Below, piece after piece: positions 19,758 to 28,187 of a stretch of DNA of 64,000 bases. Where the stretch lies: contig JACKPZ010000014.1 in the NCBI GenBank assembly GCA_024233135.1, forward strand, positions 1 to 64,000. Reading direction: 5' to 3'. Both the position numbers and the translations under genes were made by a program. Position 1 is the stretch's first letter. The number at the start of each line of letters is the position of its first letter. This stretch comes from Akkermansiaceae bacterium. GTDB lineage: Bacteria > Verrucomicrobiota > Verrucomicrobiia > Verrucomicrobiales > Akkermansiaceae. The notes beneath the pieces are model-generated. The model was given only the letters and a program-made list of their open reading frames with translations, was not told the origin of the DNA and ran no database searches.

Positions 19758-22700
19758 ATGTTCGAAGCCATCCTCAAGCGCGGCACCATCGTATCGGTCG
19801 TCACCGCGATGATCCTTCTGATGGGGATCATCGCCGCGCTGCGTGTCCCGGTGCAGATGATTCCGGACCTCGACGTCCGCATCATTTCGATCGAGACCGG
19901 CTGGCCCGGAGCGACGCCGCAGGATGTCGAAAAGGAAATCATCATCGAGCAGGAGGAATATCTCCGCGGACTGCCGGACTTGAAACGCATCACCTCGCTC
20001 GCCTCGACCGGCCGCGCGGAGATCGAGCTGGAGTTTCCCTTCGGCGCCGACATCACCGAGGCGCTGCTGCGCGTGAACAACGCGCTCAGCCAGGTGCCAT
20101 CGTATCCGGAGAATGTCGATGAACCGGTGCTGCGAACCGACTCGTTTTCCTACAACGCCTTCATGGCCTTCAACGTGGTTCCCGCGGAAGGAAATCCGAA
20201 GGCCGTGGACATCAACATGATGCTCGATTTCGTCGAAGACCAGGTGCGCCCCGTTTTCGAACGCGTGCCCGGCGTCTCGCAGGTGCAGATCCGCGGCGGT
20301 GCCGAGCGCCAGATCCAGATCCAGGCGGATGCCGCGCGCCTCGCCGAACGCGGGCTCACCGTTGCCGACCTCCGCGACGCCGTCCGCGCCCGCAACACCG
20401 ACGTCTCCGCCGGCGATGTGGACAGCGGCAAGCGCCGCTATCTGATCCGCACCGTCGGCCGTTTCGAAACGCTCGGCGAACTGGAGGACCTCATCGTGTC
20501 CCGCCGCGGCGACTCGATCACACGGCTTGCGGATGTCGCCTCCGTGCGGCTCTCCCACGCCGAGCTGCGCGGCACCTCGGCCACCGATGGCGAGGCGAAC
20601 ATCCGCCTCGGGCTCATCCGCCAGACGGGTTCCAACGTCATCGCCATCAAGGAAACCGTGCTGCCGATGATCGACCGGATGAACGAGGACATCCTCGCGC
20701 CCGCCGGCCTGCGGATCTATCTGAGCAACGACGACGTGAGATATGTCCAGGACTCCGTCGGCAACGTGCGCAAGAACATCCTCATCGGCGCGGTGCTGGC
20801 GGTGCTGGTGATGTTCCTCTTCCTCCGCTCGCCCTCCGCCACGCTCATCGGGATGCTCGGCATGCCCATCTGCACGGTCGCCGGATTCCTCGGACTTTTG
20901 TTTTTCGGCCGCACGATCAACGTCATCTCGCTCGCCGGCATCGCGTTTGCCATCGGCATGACGATCGACAACACGATCGTCGTCCTCGAAAGCATCGAGC
21001 AGGAACGCCAGAAGGGGAAGACCCGCTATCAAGCCGCGCGCGACGGCGTCAGCCGCGTGTGGTCCGCCGTGCTCTCCGGCACCATGACCACCGTGCTTGT
21101 CTTTCTGCCGCTGCTCTTCGTGAAAGAGGAGGCCGGCCAGTTGTTTTCGGACATCGGGATCGCGATCTCGTCGTCCATCGTTGTCTCGATGGTCGTCGCC
21201 ATTGCGCTGGTGCCCGTGGCCTACGCGAACATCGCGTGGCGCCGCGGCGGGAAAACCGAGCCGCCGCCGCCACGCCGGCAGGTGTTGTTAGGGCCGCTCT
21301 TCTGGCTCATCGAAAAACCATGGCGCCGCCTCGCCTGCCTCGGCGTCACCGTTTCCGCGATGCTGGGAGTGCTGTTGTTCCTCACACCGCCGGCCGAATA
21401 CCTGCCCGAGGGCGAGGAGGCCAAGGTCTTCGCGACCATGATCGCCCCGCCGGGCTACTCGCTGGAGGAAATGAACGGCATCGCCCGCGAGCTGGAGGCC
21501 GAGTTGCTGCCCGCGCTCGATCAGGATCCCGCCGCCTTCGAACGCGGCGAAACGGAGTTTCCGGCGCTCACCCGGGTTTCCATCAATGTCCAGGCCGAGT
21601 CGCTGCGGATCATTTCGGAAACGAAGGAGCCGAAGCAGATCAACGAGCTGATGGACAAGCTCGACGAACGGTTCCGATCGTATCCCGGCATGCGCGCGTT
21701 TTCGTCGCGCGGCTCCATCATCTCGAGCAACGACGGCGGCACCCGCGCCGTCGCCCTCAATATCAGCGGGCCGGAGCTGCCCGGGATCTATCAGACCGCG
21801 CTCGATGTCTATCAGCGCGCCGGCGAGGTCATCGGCGGCGCCCGCATCAACAGCGTGCCCGCCTCGCTGCGCCTCGGCCAGCCGCTGCTCGAGATTCGTC
21901 CGAAATGGGAGCGCCTCGCCGAGATGGGCTTCGGTGCGCCGGACTTCGGGTTCGCCGTCTCCGCGCTCACCGACGGCGCGTTTGTCGACGAGTTCTTCCT
22001 CAACGACGACAAGGTGGACATCTTCCTTTTCAGCGACGCGCTCAACCGCCAGCGGCTCGACCGCATCACGGACCTCCCGGTGCGCTCGCCCGCCGGTGCC
22101 GTCGTGCCGCTCGGTGCTCTCGCCGAGATCCGCGAAACGGTGGACACCGCGCAGATCCGCCGCGTCGATGGCCAGCGCACGGTTTCCCTCTACATCATCC
22201 CGCCGCGCTCGATGCCGCTCGAAACCGCCGTCGCGAAAGTGCGGGACGAAGTTGTCACGCCGATGCGCCGCGGCGGCGCGCTGCCGGCCGGCGTCTCGCT
22301 CGATCTCACCGGTGCCAGCGACCAGCTCGACGCGACCAAGTCCTCGCTCGCCGAGAACATGTGGATCGCCGTCGTGTTGTGTTATCTCCAACTCGTCATC
22401 ATCTATCGCCACTGGGGCTCGCCATTCCTGATCCTCGCCACCGTGCCGCTCGGCATCAGCGGCGGGCTCGTCGGCCTGTGGTTGCTCAACTTCATCGGTG
22501 GCAAGCTGCCGCTGCTCGGCATCGCACCGGTGAGCCAGCCTTTCGACATGATCACAATGCTCGGTTTCCTCATCCTGCTGGGCACCTCGGTGAACAACCC
22601 GATCCTCATCGTCGACCGCACGATGGAAAACCGGCGCGAGGGCATGGAAACCGTGGACGCCGTGAAGGACGCCATCGCCGCCCGACTGCGGCCGGTCACC

Positions 22701-22925
22701 ATGACCACCTCCACCACGTTGATGGGTCTCGCGCCGCTCGTGTTCCTGCCCGGCGCGGGCACCGAGCTTTACCGCGGCGTCGGTGCCATCGTGCTATTCG
22801 GCCTCGCCTGCGGCTCGGTCGTCACCCTCACCTTCCTGCCCGCCTTGCTCACACTCGTGCTGCCCGCCACCGACCGGGTGATGGCATGGTGGCGCTCCCG
22901 CGCGGCCGCCGATCCGGAAACGTGA
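19758..22925 (+). CDS. RND multidrug/metabolite efflux pump
   Basis: A resistance-nodulation-division permease of about 1055 residues, driven by proton import. The start is an ATG at 19758; a GTG two codons upstream (19752) is equally possible. The first helix is followed by a large periplasmic porter loop (about 40-330), then helices 2-6 with FLFLRSPSATLIGMLG and GMTIDNTIVVLE. The latter has one of the two acidic residues of the AcrB proton relay (IDN in place of VDD). A second loop (about 560-860) and helices 8-12 with LLGTSVNNPILIVD and TTSTTLMGLAPLVF complete the repeat. The substrate is unknown. It is co-transcribed with the adaptor before it. Confidence 0.94.
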   Translation: MFEAILKRGTIVSVVTAMILLMGIIAALRVPVQMIPDLDVRIISIETGWPGATPQDVEKEIIIEQEEYLRGLPDLKRITSLASTGRAEIELEFPFGADITEALLRVNNALSQVPSYPENVDEPVLRTDSFSYNAFMAFNVVPAEGNPKAVDINMMLDFVEDQVRPVFERVPGVSQVQIRGGAERQIQIQADAARLAERGLTVADLRDAVRARNTDVSAGDVDSGKRRYLIRTVGRFETLGELEDLIVSRRGDSITRLADVASVRLSHAELRGTSATDGEANIRLGLIRQTGSNVIAIKETVLPMIDRMNEDILAPAGLRIYLSNDDVRYVQDSVGNVRKNILIGAVLAVLVMFLFLRSPSATLIGMLGMPICTVAGFLGLLFFGRTINVISLAGIAFAIGMTIDNTIVVLESIEQERQKGKTRYQAARDGVSRVWSAVLSGTMTTVLVFLPLLFVKEEAGQLFSDIGIAISSSIVVSMVVAIALVPVAYANIAWRRGGKTEPPPPRRQVLLGPLFWLIEKPWRRLACLGVTVSAMLGVLLFLTPPAEYLPEGEEAKVFATMIAPPGYSLEEMNGIARELEAELLPALDQDPAAFERGETEFPALTRVSINVQAESLRIISETKEPKQINELMDKLDERFRSYPGMRAFSSRGSIISSNDGGTRAVALNISGPELPGIYQTALDVYQRAGEVIGGARINSVPASLRLGQPLLEIRPKWERLAEMGFGAPDFGFAVSALTDGAFVDEFFLNDDKVDIFLFSDALNRQRLDRITDLPVRSPAGAVVPLGALAEIRETVDTAQIRRVDGQRTVSLYIIPPRSMPLETAVAKVRDEVVTPMRRGGALPAGVSLDLTGASDQLDATKSSLAENMWIAVVLCYLQLVIIYRHWGSPFLILATVPLGISGGLVGLWLLNFIGGKLPLLGIAPVSQPFDMITMLGFLILLGTSVNNPILIVDRTMENRREGMETVDAVKDAIAARLRPVTMTTSTTLMGLAPLVFLPGAGTELYRGVGAIVLFGLACGSVVTLTFLPALLTLVLPATDRVMAWWRSRAAADPET

Positions 22926-22989
22926 AACAACCGGCGGGCGCGTGTTTTCCGCATCGACATCATCTCCGTTTCCGCGCTCCAATCGCGCC

Positions 22990-23460
22990 ATGCGTTTCCT
23001 TCCCTATCTCCTGCTGCTCCTCAGCCCGGCCCTTGCCGCCGAACTCACCCTCACGCCGAAGGACGGCGGCGAAACGGTGAAGATCGACACCACCAAGAAA
23101 TCCGAAGTCACCCTCGCTGGAAAAACCTATCTCGTCGCACCGGCGGAAGAGACGCCGACTCTCAGGAAAGCCCGTTCCATCACGATTCCGCGGGTGGATT
23201 TCGCGGACACCTCGGTGGCGGAAGCGATCGACTTCTTCCGCCTCCGCGCGATGGAACTCGACGCTGACAAAACGGGCGTCAATCTCGTCGTGATCGGGGC
23301 CGAAGGTTTGTTCATTCCCAGCCTGCAGCTTCGCAATGCGTCGCTGGAGACCATCCTCGGATTCGTCGCCGAGATGACGGGAGCCAAGGTCGAATACCGG
23401 GACCATGCGATCGTGGTATCCGGAACGGACCGTGGGAACCACGGGAAGGCCCACGAATAG
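22990..23460 (+). CDS. small exported protein with STN-like segment
   Basis: A 156-residue protein with a signal peptide (MRFLPYLLLLLSPALAAE). After a Lys/Thr-rich stretch, residues about 65-145 have the pattern of a secretin/TonB short N-terminal (STN)-like domain: IPRVDFADTSVAEAIDFFR, then LQLRNASLETILGFVAEMTG and a final beta strand (YRDHAIVVSG). In the family this fold is part of secretins and TonB-dependent receptors or regulates them; here it stands alone. It follows the RND pump by 64 bases on the same strand. The resemblance is by pattern, not by database search. Confidence 0.7.
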   Translation: MRFLPYLLLLLSPALAAELTLTPKDGGETVKIDTTKKSEVTLAGKTYLVAPAEETPTLRKARSITIPRVDFADTSVAEAIDFFRLRAMELDADKTGVNLVVIGAEGLFIPSLQLRNASLETILGFVAEMTGAKVEYRDHAIVVSGTDRGNHGKAHE

Positions 23461-23582
23461 CAGCGGCCTCTGGCGAGGACGGCGTTGCGGCGTCTTGGGG
23501 AGCGGAGGCGGGAAACCAAAACCGCTGCCGTTTGTCCGCGCTCACGTTCTCGCAGCCGGTATCGAACCACCTTGGATCAAGG

Positions 23583-24122
23583 TCAGCGGCTTTGCTGGGG
23601 TTCTTTATCGGTTTCGTCGGATGTTGAAAAGGGATCGGAGCCCACGTGCGGGTCGTTGTCGTCGGCCTTGGGTTCCAGTTGCTCCTTGGTCGCTGCGACG
23701 ACAACCGAGTAGGTGTCGGCGTCGTACTTGAAATACGCGTCGAAGGCCGTGCAGATCGAGTCCAACGATTCGAGGGGCGATTTGCCGGTGAGGTCGATGC
23801 CCACGGATTCGCTTTTTGCAGCGATCGTGCCCCGGACCACACCGTGCGGGATCATCTTCATATTGCCATCAACCGTCGGCGCGAGCTTGTAGACCGCATG
23901 GAACCATGAGTCATAAAGATCGCCGATCTCCGTTCCCGTCACCACGAGCTGACCGAACTGCTGTCTGGAATGAAGCTCTCGCAGTTCGAACGAGAGATCG
24001 CTCGACTCCACTTCACGGCTGAGGTGGCCAAGATGCTGTGGCTCGCCCGGGTTCGGTTGGTTGCAGCTTGCGAAGAACACCGCAGACAATGCAAACGCTC
24101 CGACTCCACTCAGTCGTATCAT
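23583..24122 (-). CDS. lipoprotein with STN-like C-terminal segment
   Basis: A 179-residue predicted lipoprotein; the lipobox FFASC places the lipidated cysteine near residue 20. Mid-protein it is rich in Glu, Ser and His and lacks a known family. Near residues 110-145 the sequence GKSPLESLDSICTAFDAYF followed by SVVVAAT resembles the STN-like segment of the protein encoded at 22990-23460, and the two genes converge. The C-terminal tail is acidic and disordered-looking. The gene and its neighbour at 24171 are less GC-rich than the surrounding DNA. Function unknown. Confidence 0.65.
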   Translation of the reverse strand: MIRLSGVGAFALSAVFFASCNQPNPGEPQHLGHLSREVESSDLSFELRELHSRQQFGQLVVTGTEIGDLYDSWFHAVYKLAPTVDGNMKMIPHGVVRGTIAAKSESVGIDLTGKSPLESLDSICTAFDAYFKYDADTYSVVVAATKEQLEPKADDNDPHVGSDPFSTSDETDKEPQQSR

Positions 24123-24170
24123 TGTTCCGACGATGGAACGATGGTGCGGCGGTGTCGAGCATTCCCGAAA

Positions 24171-24557
24171 TTAAAGAGGCGGCTTGTCCCGGTCCGATGC
24201 GGTAGGTGTCTGCCGCACTTCCTCAAGATGAGAATATTCTGGCTCTGTTGGGACACCCACCTCGCCAATCTCTCCAACAAGATCATAGCCCGCTTCGTTG
24301 CCGGCACCGAAGTTGAACTGAATGCCCCTCTCCCTGAGCAATCCATCGCTGGCGAGAGTCTTCAGAATCGATCGGATGCGCCTGAGAAGCGACTTCCTCC
24401 TCACCGGATCTCCCGTCATTACCTGATGCAATGAGCCATCCTCTTTGAGCACCCTTCCCGCGGTCCACACGACCCGGTGGCGACCCTCGGTTGCCGCAAT
24501 CACATCAAGAACTCGGTCAACGCCGACTTCCTTCGGAGTGAGCTTGGAAAGGGACAT
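24171..24557 (-). CDS. hypothetical protein, 128 residues
   Basis: I do not recognise this protein. It is a soluble, charged sequence with a helical, basic centre (RRKSLLRRIRSILKTL, about 52-67) and an acidic C-terminal third. No signal peptide or membrane segment is visible. The gene lies in a less GC-rich patch with the lipoprotein gene 48 bases downstream on the same strand, so the two may be co-transcribed. The basic stretch could bind nucleic acid, but that is a guess. Confidence 0.5.
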   Translation of the reverse strand: MSLSKLTPKEVGVDRVLDVIAATEGRHRVVWTAGRVLKEDGSLHQVMTGDPVRRKSLLRRIRSILKTLASDGLLRERGIQFNFGAGNEAGYDLVGEIGEVGVPTEPEYSHLEEVRQTPTASDRDKPPL

Positions 24558-24859
24558 GATCGATTCTTATCAAAAAGAGAACGTTGTCGCCGCCTCGATT
24601 TCTCCGGCTTCGCACGCCGAGGTATTCAACACGTTCGTCGAGCTGAACTTTTCGTGAAGTGGATATCACCTGGAGAGGCTTGGGTGTCAACTTCGCAGGG
24701 ATCGCCGGGTGCCGAAAAGCGGCGGGGGTCACGCTTCGGGTTCCGGTGGCTTCGATTCGGCCGGTGGTTCCGAGGACACTGGTTTTCGAGATGATGGAGC
24801 CGGTCGTTGCGGCGGAATTTCCGTGACGCCCTCCGATGGATCTGAGATGGGAGGAAGAT
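24558..24859. other. intergenic region without recognisable gene
   Basis: These 302 bases separate a minus-strand hypothetical gene from the plus-strand repeat-protein gene. Composition shifts from AT-richer (24558-24660) to GC-rich. Short open frames in it have no supported start or family. A Shine-Dalgarno sequence (GGAGGAAG) ends the region just before 24860. Confidence 0.5.
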
Positions 24860-26971
24860 ATGAAAACCCCTCCGATGCTGCTGTTGGTTCCGGTCGCGCT
24901 CGGCATCGGGTATGGGATCGGCAGGCATCGGGAAGAACCGGTGCGGGAGGAGCGGGCGGCGGCATCGCGTCCTGCGCGCGAGGCGCGTATGGACCGCCGG
25001 CAGAGGGAGGATCCATTTGGCGGGCCGCGGTTTTCCCTCCACTCGATGGATGAGGTGCGCGAGTTGTTCCGGCGCCAGCGCGGTGCGGTGGCTCAGGCGA
25101 GGCTGACCTTGGCTGTTGAGGACCTGCCCGCGGAACGGATGGAGGAGATGATGGAGATGCTTCGGCAGGACGAGAAGGAACGGCCGAACGACTACGAAGG
25201 CCGATATCCGTTGATGACCTGTCTTTTCGAACGCTGGATCCAGGTCGATCCGACGGCGGCGGTCGAATATGTCAAGAACTGCAAGTCGAGGTCGTTCCAG
25301 CAGATGGCCGCGCCGCAATGTTTCTCGGCATTGGCGCAGGAGGAACCGATGCGTGCGATGCGCGAAATCGAAGAGCTGCCGAAGGGTGAGTTGCGCTCGC
25401 AGGTGACCTCGGCGGTGCTCGCGAAGCTGGCGGATCACGAGCCGGCGATGGCTTGCGATTTCGCTACGAAAGAGTCCACCGGTGGTGGCTTTTCCGAATA
25501 CTTTCTGGGAACCGTCTTCGCCAAGTGGGCGAAGACCGACCCCGCGGCGGCCGCGGCTCGTTTCGACACGATGCGGCCCGACCGGGTGGGTGAGCACACC
25601 GCCGGCCAGGTGGCGGGAACCTGGGCACAGTCCGATCCCGAGTCCGCCCTCGCGTGGGCGATGACACTCAAGGGCGAGAACAAGACGGAAGCCGCCGCCG
25701 CGGTGTACCGGGCGCTGGCGCTGGATGACCCGGCGGCCGCATGGGAGAGGGTGAAGTCCGAACCCGGATACATGCCGAGCAAGCTGATCAGCAGCGTGAT
25801 GAACGTGGTGGCGGATGAGGACCCCGACAAAGCGGCGGCGATGCTCGAGAGCATCGGCAGCAAAGCGGAACAGAGGATCGCCGTCGGCGAGTTTGTGAAC
25901 AACCTGCGTTGGTATAACTCCGGACTGGCTTTCGAGATCATTGATCAGATTTCCGATCCATCCGTCCGCCGGGAAAACCTGGGAAACGCGCTGTATTACG
26001 CGGCATGGACCTCTCCCGAGGTCCTCAAGGAGCAGGTGGCGAAAATGACGGAGCGCGAGAGAATCGACACCGCGGACGCCGTGATGCGCGGGCTTCTCAA
26101 CGTCGATCCCGCGGCGGCCGAGAATTACTATCGTGAGCTGCCGGAGGTGCAGCGGGATACGCAGAAGCTGGAGAATCTGATGTGGGCCTACTCGAACAGC
26201 GACCCGGACCGGGCGCTCAAGTTCGCCATATCGCTGGAGAACCCGCAGGAACAAGGCGCCGCGTTCAAGGGCCTGTTCGAAAACTGGAGCCGCGAGGATC
26301 CGGAAGCCGCGGCGGCGGGTTGGGAGAAACTGCCGGCCGGGCAGAGCCGCTTGAACGCTCTCGGCCAGATCGCGGGCTCGTGGGCATCGAACGATCCGGA
26401 ATCCGCGATGAAGTGGGCGGAGGGCTTGGGCGGCGACGAACGTGTCCGCGCGCTGGCGGCCGTGCTGCCGGCGATGGCGCGGGACGATCCGGGCTCGGCC
26501 AGTCGGGAACTTTCCACGCTGCTCGCGGCGCCACCGGAGGGGATGGTCAAACAGCTCGCCGATTCGGCGGGAAACATCGCACGGAGCTGGGCCGGCGACG
26601 ATCCGGCGGGAGCGGCGGATTGGGCTGTGACCCTGCCGCCCGGGCTGGCGCGGGATGCGGGTCTCAAGTCGGTGGCGCAGGCATGGAGTTCCTATGACGC
26701 CATCGCCACCGCGCAGTGGTTGGGCACGCTTGAGGCTGGCAGCTCGCGCGACGCGGCGATCGAACCGCTGGTCCAGCAGGTGCGGCAGACCGATCCGGCG
26801 ACCGCGTTTTCCTGGGCGGCCTCGATCAGCGACTCCGTCGAGCGCTACGACCAGCTCCGCCAGACGCTGCAATCCTGGCGCTCGTCCGACCCGCAGGCGG
26901 CGCGCGCCGCTCTCGATGCGGCGGACATTTCGGATGGCCAGCGCCGCAAGCTGGCGAAGGAACTCAAGTGA
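24860..26971 (+). CDS. W..DP repeat protein, probably membrane-anchored
   Basis: A 703-residue protein with one N-terminal hydrophobic helix (about 4-20) and a Arg-rich segment behind it. From about residue 90 it is built of some fourteen degenerate repeats of roughly 30-45 residues whose core is W....DP..A..W, for example KWAKTDPAAAAARF, TWAQSDPESALAWA and SWASNDPESAMKWA. The pattern suggests an alpha-solenoid like TPR or HAT repeats, probably for protein-protein contacts in the envelope. The ATG at 24860 has an unusually good Shine-Dalgarno (GGAGGAAG), unlike most genes here. It lies just before murG on the same strand, but 118 bases separate them; a link with cell-wall synthesis is possible but unproven. 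Confidence 0.8.
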   Translation: MKTPPMLLLVPVALGIGYGIGRHREEPVREERAAASRPAREARMDRRQREDPFGGPRFSLHSMDEVRELFRRQRGAVAQARLTLAVEDLPAERMEEMMEMLRQDEKERPNDYEGRYPLMTCLFERWIQVDPTAAVEYVKNCKSRSFQQMAAPQCFSALAQEEPMRAMREIEELPKGELRSQVTSAVLAKLADHEPAMACDFATKESTGGGFSEYFLGTVFAKWAKTDPAAAAARFDTMRPDRVGEHTAGQVAGTWAQSDPESALAWAMTLKGENKTEAAAAVYRALALDDPAAAWERVKSEPGYMPSKLISSVMNVVADEDPDKAAAMLESIGSKAEQRIAVGEFVNNLRWYNSGLAFEIIDQISDPSVRRENLGNALYYAAWTSPEVLKEQVAKMTERERIDTADAVMRGLLNVDPAAAENYYRELPEVQRDTQKLENLMWAYSNSDPDRALKFAISLENPQEQGAAFKGLFENWSREDPEAAAAGWEKLPAGQSRLNALGQIAGSWASNDPESAMKWAEGLGGDERVRALAAVLPAMARDDPGSASRELSTLLAAPPEGMVKQLADSAGNIARSWAGDDPAGAADWAVTLPPGLARDAGLKSVAQAWSSYDAIATAQWLGTLEAGSSRDAAIEPLVQQVRQTDPATAFSWAASISDSVERYDQLRQTLQSWRSSDPQAARAALDAADISDGQRRKLAKELK

Positions 26972-27089
26972 TTTCCCGGCCGGGGTGGTTTCGGGATTGC
27001 CCGATGCTTAAGAATTCCGTAGAAACTGCCGGTCGCCCGCGGAAGCATGGATTTCCGGGGGTCCGTGCTGTTTTCCCACCCACGCATCC

Positions 27090-28187
27090 GTGTCCAAGTC
27101 CTTGAAAGTCATCATCGCCTGTGGCGGCACGGGCGGCCATTTGTTTCCCGGAATCGCGGTGGCGGAGGCGCTGAAGGCGCGGGGCCACGAGGTGCTGCTG
27201 CTGATTTCCCAGAAGAAGGTGGATGCGGAGGCCTCGGCGAAATACGGGCACCTGTTGTTCCAGACGGTGCCGGCGGTGGCGAAACCGGCGACGCTCTCGC
27301 CGAAGATGCTGCCGTTCCTGGTGAAATTGTGGAGCTCGATCCGCCAGTGCAAGGGGATCGTGAAGGCCTTCGGCGCCGACGCGGTGCTGGGCATGGGCGG
27401 CTTCACCTCGCTGCCGCCGGTGTATGCCGCGCACAAGTTGGGGCGCAGGACATTCGTGCATGATTCGAACGCGCGGCCGGGCCGGGCGAACGTGATGACG
27501 AGCCGTTTCTGCACGCAGGTGTTCCTGGGCATGGAGCCGGCGAAGGCGTTTTTCCCGGGCAGGGAGACGGTGGTCACCGGGACTCCGGTGCGGCCGGAAA
27601 TCGTGAACCTGCCGGACCGCGAGGAGGCGGCGAGGATGTTCGGGCTGGATCCGTCGAAATCGACCGTGCTGGTGACCGGCGGCAGCCAGGGCGCGCGGCG
27701 GCTCAACGAGTTGAGCGCGGAGGCGGCCGCGCTGCTGCCGGAGGACACGCAGGTGCTGCACATCGCGGGGGCGCTGGATTTCGAAAGGGTTTCGGACATC
27801 GCCAAGGGCCGGGAGCGCCACAAGGTGCTGGGTTTCTGCGATCAAATGCCGGCAGCGTTGTCGATCGCGGACCTGGTGATCGCGCGGTCCGGGGCGTCGA
27901 GCCTGACGGAAATCGCGATGTCCGGGCATCCGTCGATCCTGGTGCCGTATCCGTATGCGGCGGACGACCACCAGACGCGCAACGGCGAGGTGTTCGCAAA
28001 CGCCGGGGCCTCTGAAATGGTGCAGGAGCGGGATCTGGACGCGGAAAAACTCGCCTCGATGGCCACTTCCGTCCTCCGGGACTTGCCAACTTACAAGCGC
28101 ATGGCAAAAGCCGCCCGCGATCTCGCCGTGCCGGACGCCGCCGACAGGGTCTGCGACGCGATCGAAGCATCCCTCGCCACGCCATGA
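27090..28187 (+). CDS. murG: MurG, lipid II synthase
   Basis: A 365-residue GT28 glycosyltransferase that adds GlcNAc from UDP-GlcNAc to lipid I at the inner face of the membrane. The N-terminal loop GGTGGHLFPGIAVAEAL, the second loop GGSQGARRLNEL and the UDP-GlcNAc site in the C-terminal half (ARSGASSLTEIAMSGHPSI, then PYAADDHQTRNG) are all present. The start is a GTG at 27090; no ATG is nearby in frame. The stop overlaps the murC-murB start by 4 bases (ATGA), so translation is coupled. It heads the division operon in this window. Confidence 0.96.
   Translation: MSKSLKVIIACGGTGGHLFPGIAVAEALKARGHEVLLLISQKKVDAEASAKYGHLLFQTVPAVAKPATLSPKMLPFLVKLWSSIRQCKGIVKAFGADAVLGMGGFTSLPPVYAAHKLGRRTFVHDSNARPGRANVMTSRFCTQVFLGMEPAKAFFPGRETVVTGTPVRPEIVNLPDREEAARMFGLDPSKSTVLVTGGSQGARRLNELSAEAAALLPEDTQVLHIAGALDFERVSDIAKGRERHKVLGFCDQMPAALSIADLVIARSGASSLTEIAMSGHPSILVPYPYAADDHQTRNGEVFANAGASEMVQERDLDAEKLASMATSVLRDLPTYKRMAKAARDLAVPDAADRVCDAIEASLATP

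Noticed and set aside
18702..21032. A 776-codon antisense frame opposite the RND adaptor and pump
   Set aside because: Both RND proteins are certain; the antisense product is His/Asp/Arg-rich with no domains.
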